Shown: positions 1 to 6,191, counted from the stretch's first letter. The stretch: DNA of 6,674 nt from an uncultured Collinsella sp. (GCA_900549275.1 URNU01000081.1:1-6674); one strand, 5' to 3'. Notes: generated from the sequence alone by a model not told the origin. A program made the numbers and translations.

Positions 1-327
1 TTTATGTCGTGCGGTACGTCGATTTTCCAGAGCCCCAACAACTCGCTGTATATGGGCTCGGCTCCGCGCGAAGCGCTCGGCTTTGCGGGCAGCCTGGGTA
101 GCCTGGCGCGCTACGCGGGTATGGCAGTTGGCATTACGGCGGCATCACATATCCTATATGGGCAGATGAGCATGGCGATGGGCGAGGCCGTGACCAGTTT
201 TGTTGCAGGCCGTCCGGATGTGTTCCTGTTTGGTTTTCGTTCGGTGTTCTATGTGTTGATGGCCGTGGCAGCCGTGGGCTTTGCGCTCGCCATGGTGCGT
301 TTGGTGAGGATGCACGTCCGCCATTAG
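1..327 (+). CDS. MFS transporter, DHA2 (EmrB/QacA) type, C-terminal fragment
   Basis: The reading frame is open from base 1 and stops with TAG at 325-327, so this is the 3' end of a longer gene; the ATG at base 4 is probably an internal methionine. The peptide contains FQSPNNSLYMGSAPRE, then a small-residue stretch around GFAGSLGSLARYAGMAVG. This matches the segment of 14-helix major facilitator drug:H+ antiporters that reads roughly 'G..fQ.P.n...mg..p...rG.asg'. Two hydrophobic helices are visible, at about residues 35-52 and 72-98 of the fragment, followed by a short basic tail (VRLVRMHVRH) expected in the cytoplasm. The role would be proton-driven export of a small molecule across the inner membrane; the substrate cannot be told. 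I see no convincing terminator between it and xpt. Family assignment is fairly sure, subfamily less so. Confidence 0.75.
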   Translation, partial: FMSCGTSIFQSPNNSLYMGSAPREALGFAGSLGSLARYAGMAVGITAASHILYGQMSMAMGEAVTSFVAGRPDVFLFGFRSVFYVLMAVAAVGFALAMVRLVRMHVRH

Positions 328-485
328 CTTGTGGAGGCAGGCTTGCCACGAATCGGCCCATCTACTGGTCTTGCGGCTTTATAGTGCGATGCGGCTTGTG
401 GGACGGGCGGGGGTCGGTCCGTGGTAGACTATCGAACAACGTTTATTAATCGCGCGGTATCGTTGCCGCGAGAAGGGGTTGCGCC

Positions 486-1064
486 ATGCAGGAGCTTGAG
501 GATCGTATTCGCCATGACGGCATCGTAAAGGCCGGTAACGTCCTTAAGGTTGATGCCTTCCTCAACCACCAGTGCGACGTTGAACTGTTCGACCACATGG
601 GCGCCGAATGGGCCCGTCTGTTCGAGGGTGTCGAGATCAACAAGATCCTGACGATCGAGGCTTCGGGCATTGGCATGGCTTGCATCGCGGCTCAGCATTT
701 TGGCGGTGTGCCGGTGGTCTTTGCCAAGAAGGCGCAGTCCATCAACCTCGACGGCGAGCAGTATGCCACGACCATCTACTCATTTACCAAGCAGAAGGAG
801 TACCCGGTCATCGTTGGCAAGCGTTTTCTGTCCGAGGGCGACAAGGTCCTGATCATCGACGACTTCTTGGCCAACGGCTGCGCGCTCGAGGGTCTTATCA
901 AGATCTGCGAGGCTGCAGGTGCCGAGGTATCCGGCGTTGGCATTGCGGTGGAGAAGGGCTTTCAGGGCGGTGGCGATAAGCTCCGTGAGCGCGGCTTCCG
1001 TGTCGAGAGCTTGGCCCGTATCGCCGATATGGACTGCGAGACCGGCGAGATCACCTTCGCCTAA
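486..1064 (+). CDS. xpt: Xanthine phosphoribosyltransferase
   Basis: This 192-residue protein is the expected length for Xpt (about 190). It converts xanthine plus PRPP to XMP in purine salvage, in the cytoplasm. Residues 20-29 (LKVDAFLNHQ) and 57-61 (IEASG) are family signatures. Residues 98-103 read YSFTKQ. The PRPP-binding loop is VLIIDDFLANGCA at 121-133, and VEKGFQGGGDKL (155-166) and RVESLARI (172-179) close the fold. From memory it aligns along its whole length with Bacillus subtilis Xpt. The ATG at 486 is supported by AGAAGGGG at 471-478, seven bases upstream. A TAGACT at 425-430 could be a -10 box, but no good -35 is present. The leader is too short and lacks the conserved core of a purine riboswitch, which controls xpt in many Firmicutes. 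No permease gene (pbuX-like) adjoins it. The gene ends 27 bases before a long palindrome. Confidence 0.95.
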   Translation: MQELEDRIRHDGIVKAGNVLKVDAFLNHQCDVELFDHMGAEWARLFEGVEINKILTIEASGIGMACIAAQHFGGVPVVFAKKAQSINLDGEQYATTIYSFTKQKEYPVIVGKRFLSEGDKVLIIDDFLANGCALEGLIKICEAAGAEVSGVGIAVEKGFQGGGDKLRERGFRVESLARIADMDCETGEITFA

Positions 1065-1091
1065 GTGCGCAACACAAGCGATTGGTATGCG

Positions 1092-1127
1092 ATGTGACAA
1101 AGGGACCGTCCCTTTGTCACATTTTTT
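1092..1127 (+). repeat. Perfect palindromic repeat with T-run; possible terminator of xpt
   Basis: Bases 1092-1106 (ATGTGACAAAGGGAC) are the exact reverse complement of 1108-1122, with one base between them. Six T residues follow at 1122-1127. The transcript would fold into a stem of about 12-13 bp with a small loop, then a U-run, which fits an intrinsic terminator after xpt. It ends 20 bases before the start codon of the next gene, close upstream of its Shine-Dalgarno. From memory, very similar AAAGGGAC-GTCCCTTT palindromes recur in Coriobacteriia genomes, so it may be a dispersed repeat serving as a terminator. The copy number cannot be seen from one window. Confidence 0.8.
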
Positions 1128-1147
1128 GTATGAGGGGAGGTGTTGAT

Positions 1148-1528
1148 ATGGATGAGAACAAGATGGGATGGCGCGAGTATGCGCGCTATGCCGAGATATC
1201 GGCCGAGGAGTTGGCGCGCGATTGCGAGGTACAGGTGTTTCGCGCGACGGGTCCGGGCGGACAGGGTGTGAACACGACGGACTCGGCGGTGCGCATGAAA
1301 CATATCCCTTCGGGAATTACCGTGACGGCGCGCGAGAGCCGCAGCCAGTTCCAGAACCGTAGCTGCTGCCTGCGTAAGCTGCGCGCTGAGCTTGAGCGTC
1401 GCGGGCGTCCACCGCGCCGACGCGTAAAGACCAAGGTGCCTCAGCGCTCTCGCCAGCGCAGGCTCAATGACAAGCACTTCAACGCCATTAAAAAGGCCAA
1501 CCGTCGCAAGCCGCGTAGCGACGAATAG
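1148..1528 (+). CDS. Peptide chain release factor-like protein (GGQ domain only)
   Basis: This 126-residue protein is an RF-1-type domain without the codon-recognition domains of RF1/RF2. The catalytic GGQ loop is at residues 35-42 (GPGGQGVN; GGQ at 37-39), followed by TTDSAVRMKHIPSGI (43-57) and ESRSQFQNR (63-71), all diagnostic of class I release factors. The last 40 residues are very rich in Arg and Lys. In ArfB/YaeJ and mitochondrial ICT1 or C12orf65 such a tail enters the empty mRNA channel of stalled ribosomes. The likely role is therefore peptidyl-tRNA hydrolysis on stalled ribosomes; this is inferred from family and layout. The ATG at 1148 is chosen because AGGGGAGGTG (1133-1142) is a strong ribosome binding site. 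An ATG at 1082 in frame would translate through the palindrome and is rejected. PrfH is less likely because it is longer. The gene lies between two palindromes. Confidence 0.85.
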   Translation: MDENKMGWREYARYAEISAEELARDCEVQVFRATGPGGQGVNTTDSAVRMKHIPSGITVTARESRSQFQNRSCCLRKLRAELERRGRPPRRRVKTKVPQRSRQRRLNDKHFNAIKKANRRKPRSDE

Positions 1529-1536
1529 CCTCCTCA

Positions 1537-1607
1537 TAAGTTGCGGTGAAATAGGGACTGTTTTGCGGCTTTATCTGCATAAACAGCCCCTATTTCACCG
1601 CAACTTA
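1537..1607. repeat. Long imperfect palindrome (27-bp arms) between convergent genes
   Basis: The left arm 1537-1563 pairs with the right arm 1581-1607 at 26 of 27 positions; the one mismatch is A1557 against C1587. The outer part of the arm reads TAAGTTGCGGTGAAATAGGG. The 17-base centre (1564-1580) can extend the stem by TGC/GCA, leaving a small apical loop. It starts 8 bases after the stop of the release-factor-like gene and ends 7 bases before the stop of the opposing lipid kinase gene, so it fills the whole convergent gap. There is no T-run on either side, so it is not a classical intrinsic terminator, but the hairpin could block read-through in both directions. It may be a member of a dispersed palindromic repeat family. 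Confidence 0.85.
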
Positions 1608-1614
1608 GGTGGGG

Positions 1615-2577
1615 CTAGCGGGTTGGGTGCCAGACTTGGAGGGCACCGGGAAGAATGTCGACTTCGATGCGCGAGGCGACAACAGGCTCGCCGTCGGCCT
1701 GGATGGGGTAGTCTGGCTCCTCAAAGGTGAGCTCGGCATGGCGGCAGCGGCGCATGCGAACCGGCGGCAACTGCGTATGGTGGCCGTCCTTGGCCGAAAG
1801 GAACATAGGCAGGGCTACCGCGCGAGGGACAGGGCCGCATGCGTAGCAGACGTCGAGTACGCCGTCGCGGGGGTCGGCATCGGGGCAGATGCGATAGCCC
1901 GAGCCATAGGTAGGACCAAGCTGAATCGCCATGATGATCGCCCTCACGCGCTCGGCGGGCGCGCCGTCAAAGCTGGCTGTCATGGGGTAGTTGCGATAGC
2001 GCAGGCCAAACTGCTCAAGTCCCGAAAGGGTGTAGAGCGGAGCGCCCGTCAAACCGGTCTTTTTGCGCAGCTCGGTGGTGCCAAGGCCGATGGCGGCATC
2101 GATGCCGACCGAAAGCGTCTGGTCGTAGTACTCAACGGTAGCCTCGCCGTTACCGCTTGCGGGGTTCCATGAGCGAATGCGCCCGACATCTTGACGCTGC
2201 AGCTCACAAGTGAGCAGCGCGCCAAAATCCTTGCCGGAGAAATCTTCGATACCGAGCGTTTGGGCAAAATCGTTGCCGGAGCCTACGGGCAGGACGGCAA
2301 GGGCGGGACGGACCGCCTCATCCTGCGTCATGAGTCCATTGACGACCTCGTGGATCACGCCATCGCCGCCAAGGGCGATAACGGTGCGATAGCCCTCGGC
2401 CTGTGCGGCAAGCTCCTTGGCGTGCCCCGTGCGTTCGGTCAGTACCAGGTCAAACTGGGATGCGCGTGCGGTCATATCCAAAAAGCGCTGCAGGCGTTCG
2501 GCAACCTCGCGCGCGGCGCCCGACTGGGCGGCAGGGTTGGCGATGATGAGCGTGCGACCAAAATCAGTTGCGTGCAT
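1615..2577 (-). CDS. Diacylglycerol/lipid kinase family protein (YegS/DgkB type)
   Basis: This 320-residue protein has the typical length of the soluble DAGK_cat family, which phosphorylates diacylglycerol or related lipids with ATP at the inner face of the membrane. Visible motifs are IIANPAAQSG (11-20), the nucleotide-binding LGGDGVIHEVVNGL (69-82, GGDG at 70-73) and LPVGSGNDFA (96-105). The C-terminal lobe carries PDADPRDGVLDV (232-243) and IQADGEP (292-298), both usual in the family. The exact lipid substrate is not decidable, and some members are uncharacterised. The start is placed at the ATG reading leftwards from 2577, because GGGAG lies seven bases upstream and the conserved Rossmann-like strand begins just after it. 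A GTG at 2649 in frame would add 24 residues but has no ribosome binding site. The CLC gene ends 87 bases upstream on the same strand with no visible terminator, so co-transcription is likely. Confidence 0.9.
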   Translation of the reverse strand: MHATDFGRTLIIANPAAQSGAAREVAERLQRFLDMTARASQFDLVLTERTGHAKELAAQAEGYRTVIALGGDGVIHEVVNGLMTQDEAVRPALAVLPVGSGNDFAQTLGIEDFSGKDFGALLTCELQRQDVGRIRSWNPASGNGEATVEYYDQTLSVGIDAAIGLGTTELRKKTGLTGAPLYTLSGLEQFGLRYRNYPMTASFDGAPAERVRAIIMAIQLGPTYGSGYRICPDADPRDGVLDVCYACGPVPRAVALPMFLSAKDGHHTQLPPVRMRRCRHAELTFEEPDYPIQADGEPVVASRIEVDILPGALQVWHPTR

Positions 2578-2664
2578 GGGGCGACTCCCGGCGTATGACG
2601 TTACGGTGCGGTCGCGCTCGGGTCGAATTGCCCCCGATTGTGGCTGCACGGCGAATGCTAACGT

Positions 2665-4086
2665 CTACTCTATCAGGTCGTTGTGGCGCTCGATAGCCTC
2701 CGCTACCGTACCGCCCTCATCCACAATAAGCGAACGGCGCTTGGGTGAGATGATACGCTGAGCGGGGTACACGCCGCGGTGTCCGCCGGTTAGGTAGCTG
2801 ATAAAGGCCACGATGACAAAGAACCCGGCGGCCGTGCCGTGGAACAGGTCGATGGCCATCATGCAGGTGGTGATGGGCACGTTGAGGCCGGCGCAGAACA
2901 CGCCGAGCATGCCGAGAGCCGCCAGAAAACTGGGGTCGAGCCCGGTAAGGCAACCGATCCAGCCACCGAGTGCCGCACCGATGCCAAACAGGGGCGTGAC
3001 CTCGCCGCCTTGGAAGCCGGCGCCCAGGGTGAGCGCCGTCACCACGAGCTTGATGGATGCGTCAGCAAGGGTAGTGCTACCGGAGAACCCGGCGCCTGAG
3101 AGCCAGGTGGCAAGGCCGGCGTAGTTCCAGGCGTCGAGGAGGGCATAGGCGGCCAAAACCACGAGTGCGCCTATAAGTGCGCGAACGAGGTAATTGGTGA
3201 TAAAGCGACCGTACAGGCTCTTGACGGTTCGAACCGACCAGGCAAAGAGACGTGCCGTCAGACCGAAGATAATGGCGCTGATAACAACGATGACGACCGT
3301 TTTGGGCGACATGGCGGGAACGCTGGCGATAACATTCGCCTCGTACTCGGTTCCCAAGGCAAGCGATGTAAAGTAGCCGGTAAACGAGGCGACCAGGCAG
3401 TAGATGCCTGCGGTGTAGTCGATCTTGCCGATAAAGCACATCTCCATGCCAAAGAAAGCTCCGGCAAGGGGCGAGCCGAACACGGCGCCAAAGGCCGACG
3501 AGATGCCGGCGAGCATGAGGTCGTGGTGATCATGCTTTTTGAGGTGGGCGAGGCTCGAGATGTTGCTGGCGATGGTGCCGCCAATCTGCACCGCGGCTCC
3601 CTCGCGACCGGCCGATCCGCCCGTTAGGTGCGTGAGCGTGGAGCAGATGAAGGTGAGGACGGCCATGCGCATATGGATGAGGCGCGTGCCCAGTGCGGAG
3701 TCGATGACCAGGTTGTTACCACGCTTGGCGGCGAGACCGTGGTTTTTGTACACCCACGCGGTGGCCATGCCCACGATGGGGAGCAGGGCGTACACCCACG
3801 CATGGTGCTCGCGATAATCGGTCGCGATATTGAGCGAGGCCAAAAACGCCCAAGCAGCAACGCCCATGGCGAGTGAGACGATGACGACGAGTACGAGCAA
3901 CTTGGCACTCGCGAGTAGGTTGCGGACGTTGCGGCGCGTGTCGGCAGCCAAGAGATGCTCGGAGCGGGTGAGCTGATGCCTGCCTGCCATGATGACGTCG
4001 TTAAGGGAGAAAAAGCCGCCGTCGTCGAGCGGCTGGGAATGATCCTGCGCCTCGTTTGCGCTTTCGGGTTTGTCGGTAAAAGCCAT
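2665..4086 (-). CDS. CLC-family anion transporter with fluoride-antiporter-like motifs
   Basis: This 473-residue integral membrane protein has about ten or more hydrophobic segments between residues 60 and 435, a polar N-terminus (1-55) and a short cytoplasmic C-terminus without CBS domains. CLC signatures are GREGAAVQIGG (160-170), with Glu162 in the place of the external gating glutamate; FGSPLAGAFFGME (203-215); GGEVTPLFGIGAALG (360-374); and Tyr440 near the position of the anion-binding tyrosine. The usual GSGIP selectivity motif is replaced by GNNLV (123-127). By eye, Met216 sits where Cl-/H+ exchangers have the internal proton glutamate. A non-GSGIP motif of this kind is, as I recall, a mark of CLC-F fluoride/proton antiporters, so export of fluoride is plausible; an ordinary chloride transporter remains possible. 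The ATG at 4086 follows AAGAGGA. The leader is short and shows no fluoride riboswitch. The lipid kinase gene lies downstream on the same strand. Confidence 0.9.
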   Translation of the reverse strand: MAFTDKPESANEAQDHSQPLDDGGFFSLNDVIMAGRHQLTRSEHLLAADTRRNVRNLLASAKLLVLVVIVSLAMGVAAWAFLASLNIATDYREHHAWVYALLPIVGMATAWVYKNHGLAAKRGNNLVIDSALGTRLIHMRMAVLTFICSTLTHLTGGSAGREGAAVQIGGTIASNISSLAHLKKHDHHDLMLAGISSAFGAVFGSPLAGAFFGMEMCFIGKIDYTAGIYCLVASFTGYFTSLALGTEYEANVIASVPAMSPKTVVIVVISAIIFGLTARLFAWSVRTVKSLYGRFITNYLVRALIGALVVLAAYALLDAWNYAGLATWLSGAGFSGSTTLADASIKLVVTALTLGAGFQGGEVTPLFGIGAALGGWIGCLTGLDPSFLAALGMLGVFCAGLNVPITTCMMAIDLFHGTAAGFFVIVAFISYLTGGHRGVYPAQRIISPKRRSLIVDEGGTVAEAIERHNDLIE

Positions 4087-4115
4087 ACGTTCCTCTTTTT
4101 GGTTGCAACACGAGC

Positions 4116-4137
4116 ATTATAAAACGCGGTAAACGCG
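4116..4137 (-). promoter_or_regulatory. Probable -10 box and tandem CGCGTTT upstream of the CLC gene
   Basis: Reading leftwards, TATAAT occupies 4121-4116, about 30 bases before the ATG at 4086. This predicts a leader of only about 20 bases. Immediately upstream lie two direct copies of CGCGTTT (4137-4131 and 4128-4122), nine bases apart. No good -35 hexamer is found at 16-18 bases, so either the promoter needs an activator or the match is chance. The repeated heptamer could be a protein site. Confidence 0.4.
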
Positions 4138-4232
4138 ACGAGCCGGTGGGTTGGTTTCCATTCTGTTTCGCGGCTTGCGGCCGACAGGTGTATTTGCGGG
4201 TACAGGCCAAGTCGCGGTCGCGCGTCGGGGAT

Positions 4233-4238
4233 TATACT
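4233..4238 (+). promoter_or_regulatory. Possible -10 box for moeA-moaB
   Basis: TATACT lies in the 209-base divergent gap between the CLC gene and moeA, about 58 bases before the moeA start. No recognisable -35 hexamer stands 15-19 bases upstream, so the call is tentative. Nothing else of clear function was seen in this gap apart from the opposite promoter. Confidence 0.3.
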
Positions 4239-4295
4239 TAGACAAGCATAAAGAATCGGCGCCCCCGTTGTGCGCCGTGGCATTAAGAGGTGCAT

Positions 4296-5558
4296 ATGGC
4301 AGAGAAGCTCATTCCGCTGGAGGACGCGCAGTCGATTGTTCTGTCGCACGTTGCTCCGACCGATCTCGTCGAGATTCCCGTGTGGCAGGCCACCGGTCTT
4401 CCCTTGGCCGAGGACGCGGTGGCCGATATCGATATCTCGCCGTTTGCCAACAGCGCTATGGACGGATATGCCGTGCGCTCGGCGGACTTGGCGCAGACGT
4501 CTGGCGAGGCGCCGGTGACGCTCGACGTTATCGGACATGAGGCCGCGGGCCATGTGTTTGAGGGCACAATCGGAGTGGGCGAGACGGTCCGCATCATGAC
4601 AGGCGCGCCGGTGCCCGAGGGTGCCGATGCCGTAGTGAAATACGAGATCGTCGACGTGCTCGATGGCGACGGCAACGAGGGCTCGCACGTGAGCTTCTCG
4701 GCGCCTGCTAAAGTGGGGGAGAACGTTCGCTCTGCTGCCGAGGAGGCCCATGCCGGCGATGTTGTGATGCACGCCGGCGAGGTCGTGGCTCCGGCGGGCG
4801 CGGGTCTGCTGGCGAGCGCCGGATACGCGAGCGTGAAGGTGCACGCTGCCCCGCGCGTGGGCATTATCTCGCTGGGTACGGAACTGGTCGCACCGAGTAA
4901 GGTACCGGCGCGCGGTCAGATTCGCGATTCCAACTCCTCGGCGCTGATGGCCGAGGCACTCGATGCCGGCGCCGAGCCTGTGTTCTACGGCATTGCGCCC
5001 GATGATGAGCAGGCGATTGCCGAGCTGGTGCATCGTGCCGTGCAGGAGTGCGATTTTGTCATTACGAGCGGTGGCGCCTCGGCGGGCGACTACGATTTCG
5101 TGACGGCGCTCGTCCGGCGCGAGGGCGAGGTGCTGTTTGACCGCATCTCGATGCGTCCGGGCAAGGCCATCACGTTTGGCTTGCTCGGGGGTAAGCCCTA
5201 CCTGGGGCTTTCAGGCAATCCGGCCGCGGCGTATGTGGGCTTTGAGATGCTTGCCCGTCCGGCGATCCGCAAGATGCGCGGCTTTGCCGAGGGTGCGCGT
5301 CCCGTGCAGCGGGCGACGCTTACGCATAGCGTGAAAAAGCGACAGCATCGTCGCTTCTTCGATCGCGCCACGGTTTTGCGCGACTCCGAGACCGGTGAAC
5401 TGTTGGTGACCGAGGCCAAGACTCAGAATTCGGCACTGCTCGGCACGATGCAGCGGGCCAACTGCCTGCTGCGTATTGACGAAGGACCGTGCGAGCTCAA
5501 GGCGGGCGACGTCGTGGATGTCGTGCGTGTCGACCTGCCCGAGGGCACGGTACTATAG
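4296..5558 (+). CDS. moeA: Molybdopterin molybdenumtransferase MoeA
   Basis: This 420-residue protein is full length for MoeA, which inserts molybdate into adenylated molybdopterin in the last common step of molybdenum cofactor synthesis in the cytoplasm. The N-terminal region has FANSAMDGYAV (50-60) and RIMTGAPVPEGADAVV (99-114), with GENVR at 141-145. The MoCF-fold domain begins near 186 (RVGIISLGTEL), with DSNSSAL (211-217), TSGGASAGDYDFV (257-269), MRPGKAITFG (286-295) and GLSGNPAAAYVGFE (304-317). The C-terminal beta domain runs from about 338 to the end. The ATG at 4296 is preferred over the GTG at 4290, because AAGAGG (4285-4290) is five bases upstream of the ATG and overlaps the GTG. 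The gene is directly followed by moaB, whose Shine-Dalgarno overlaps the moeA stop codon. Its pairing with moaB and nearby modA makes the function secure. Confidence 0.95.
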   Translation: MAEKLIPLEDAQSIVLSHVAPTDLVEIPVWQATGLPLAEDAVADIDISPFANSAMDGYAVRSADLAQTSGEAPVTLDVIGHEAAGHVFEGTIGVGETVRIMTGAPVPEGADAVVKYEIVDVLDGDGNEGSHVSFSAPAKVGENVRSAAEEAHAGDVVMHAGEVVAPAGAGLLASAGYASVKVHAAPRVGIISLGTELVAPSKVPARGQIRDSNSSALMAEALDAGAEPVFYGIAPDDEQAIAELVHRAVQECDFVITSGGASAGDYDFVTALVRREGEVLFDRISMRPGKAITFGLLGGKPYLGLSGNPAAAYVGFEMLARPAIRKMRGFAEGARPVQRATLTHSVKKRQHRRFFDRATVLRDSETGELLVTEAKTQNSALLGTMQRANCLLRIDEGPCELKAGDVVDVVRVDLPEGTVL

Positions 5559-5562
5559 GAGG
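5557..5562 (+). promoter_or_regulatory. Shine-Dalgarno of moaB overlapping the moeA stop
   Basis: A perfect AGGAGG lies six bases before the moaB ATG at 5569, and its first two bases are the last two of the moeA stop codon TAG (5556-5558). It fixes the moaB start, because the earlier ATG at 5564 is out of frame and too close. The layout suggests translational coupling of the two genes. Confidence 0.8.
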
Positions 5563-5568
5563 AATGCT

Positions 5569-6048
5569 ATGGAGTTGAAGATATCGATCGTGACGTGCTC
5601 GGATACGCGCGACCTTGCCCAGGACGAGGCCGGAGCCGCACTCGAGGAGCTTATCGAGGCGCAGGGGTGGACGGTCGCCTCGCATATGGTCGTGCGCGAC
5701 GACGTCAGCGAGATCGGTGATGCCATTGCGGAAGCCGCCGATGAGTGCCACGCCAATGTCGTGCTTACCTGCGGCGGTACGGGGCTTTCGATGCGCGACG
5801 TGACGCCCGAGGCGACGCGTGCCGTCTGCGACCGCGACGTGCCGGGTATTGCCGAGGCAATCCGTGCGTACTCCATGACCAAGACGCACCGCGCTATGCT
5901 CTCGCGCGCTATTTGCATGCAACGAGGTCATACACTTGTCGTAAACTTTCCCGGTTCTACGAAGGCCGCTCGCGAAAGCTGGGAGGCCATAGCAGACCAG
6001 CTGGAGCATGCGGCTCAGATGACAGCGGGCGGCGGGCACGCCAAATAA
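5569..6048 (+). CDS. moaB: Molybdopterin adenylyltransferase, MoaB/MogA family
   Basis: This 159-residue single-domain MoCF_biosynth protein is typical in length for MoaB/MogA. It activates molybdopterin with ATP to give adenylated molybdopterin, the substrate of MoeA. The motifs are ISIVTCSDTRD (5-15), the molybdopterin-binding TCGGTGLSMRDVTPEAT (67-83), with Asp77 and Glu81 as the conserved acidic residues, GIAEAIR (93-99), LSRA (111-114) and NFPGSTKAARESW (126-138). The usual Pro in 'GLSPRD' is Met75 here. In organisms with one such protein it acts in place of MogA; in E. coli the paralogue MoaB lacks a proven essential role, so assignment as the adenylyltransferase is inferred from the motifs and the partner moeA. 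Two codons before the stop encode Ala-Lys after a Gly-rich tail. A terminator follows 14 bases after the stop. Confidence 0.92.
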   Translation: MELKISIVTCSDTRDLAQDEAGAALEELIEAQGWTVASHMVVRDDVSEIGDAIAEAADECHANVVLTCGGTGLSMRDVTPEATRAVCDRDVPGIAEAIRAYSMTKTHRAMLSRAICMQRGHTLVVNFPGSTKAARESWEAIADQLEHAAQMTAGGGHAK

Positions 6049-6061
6049 GCGGTTTACCTGC

Positions 6062-6098
6062 GGCGGGGCGACCTGAACGTTTGCTCCGCCTTTGTTTT
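6062..6098 (+). terminator. Intrinsic terminator after moeA-moaB
   Basis: GGCGGGGC (6062-6069) pairs with GCTCCGCC (6083-6090) as an 8-bp GC-rich stem with one G-U pair and a 13-base loop, followed directly by TTTGTTTT (6091-6098). It ends the two-gene unit and separates it from modA. Confidence 0.8.
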
Positions 6099-6138
6099 CC
6101 GCCGAAGCGACGCCAAGGTGCATGGCAACTCGAAACTA

Positions 6139-6180
6139 TATTCTCTGGCGAGAATAATTTCTCACTATCATTATTCTCGC
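6139..6180. promoter_or_regulatory. Overlapping inverted repeats, putative operator of modA
   Basis: An 11-bp perfect inverted repeat, GCGAGAATAAT (6148-6158) and ATTATTCTCGC (6170-6180), has an 11-base spacer, so the half-site centres are 22 bp apart (about two helix turns). The left half also belongs to a second, tighter repeat, TATTCTC (6139-6145) with GAGAATA (6150-6156). The half-site TATTCTC thus occurs three times in 40 bp. The right arm lies between the expected -35 region and the TATAAT of modA, where a repressor would block RNA polymerase. Molybdate control by a ModE-type regulator would be logical, but I do not recognise the sequence as a known ModE box. Confidence 0.55.
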
Positions 6181-6185
6181 AGAAG

Positions 6186-6191
6186 TATAAT
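6186..6191 (+). promoter_or_regulatory. -10 box of the modA promoter
   Basis: A perfect TATAAT sits in an AT-rich island of an otherwise GC-rich region, 60 bases before the modA ATG. This predicts a leader of about 50 bases. No good -35 hexamer is found; the bases at the expected distance (about 6162-6168) fall in the spacer of the inverted repeat. Confidence 0.6.

Noticed and set aside
371..382. TTGCGGCTTTAT also found at 1563-1574 in the second palindrome, perhaps a decayed copy
   Set aside because: About one 12-base match is expected by chance in a window of this length, and the flanks do not extend it clearly.
1082..1147. In-frame ATG at 1082 extending the release-factor-like protein by 22 residues
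   Set aside because: The extension would translate through the palindrome and lacks a ribosome binding site; the ATG at 1148 has a strong one.
2578..2649. GTG start at 2649 for the lipid kinase
   Set aside because: There is no Shine-Dalgarno, and the extra 24 residues are not family-like; the ATG at 2577 has GGGAG at good spacing.
2597..2665. GACGTTA and TAACGTC inverted pair in the gap between the CLC and lipid kinase genes
   Set aside because: Only 7 bp with a 55-base loop and no T-run; chance level, not a terminator.
4087..4295. Fluoride riboswitch upstream of the CLC gene
   Set aside because: Neither strand shows the conserved GATGG-type core, and the -10 box lies only about 30 bases from the start codon.
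3624..5033. Long 469-codon minus-strand frame across moeA and the CLC gene start
   Set aside because: It is antisense to moeA and out of frame with the CLC gene, with a low-complexity Arg/His/Ser-rich product; it is a shadow of GC-rich coding sequence.
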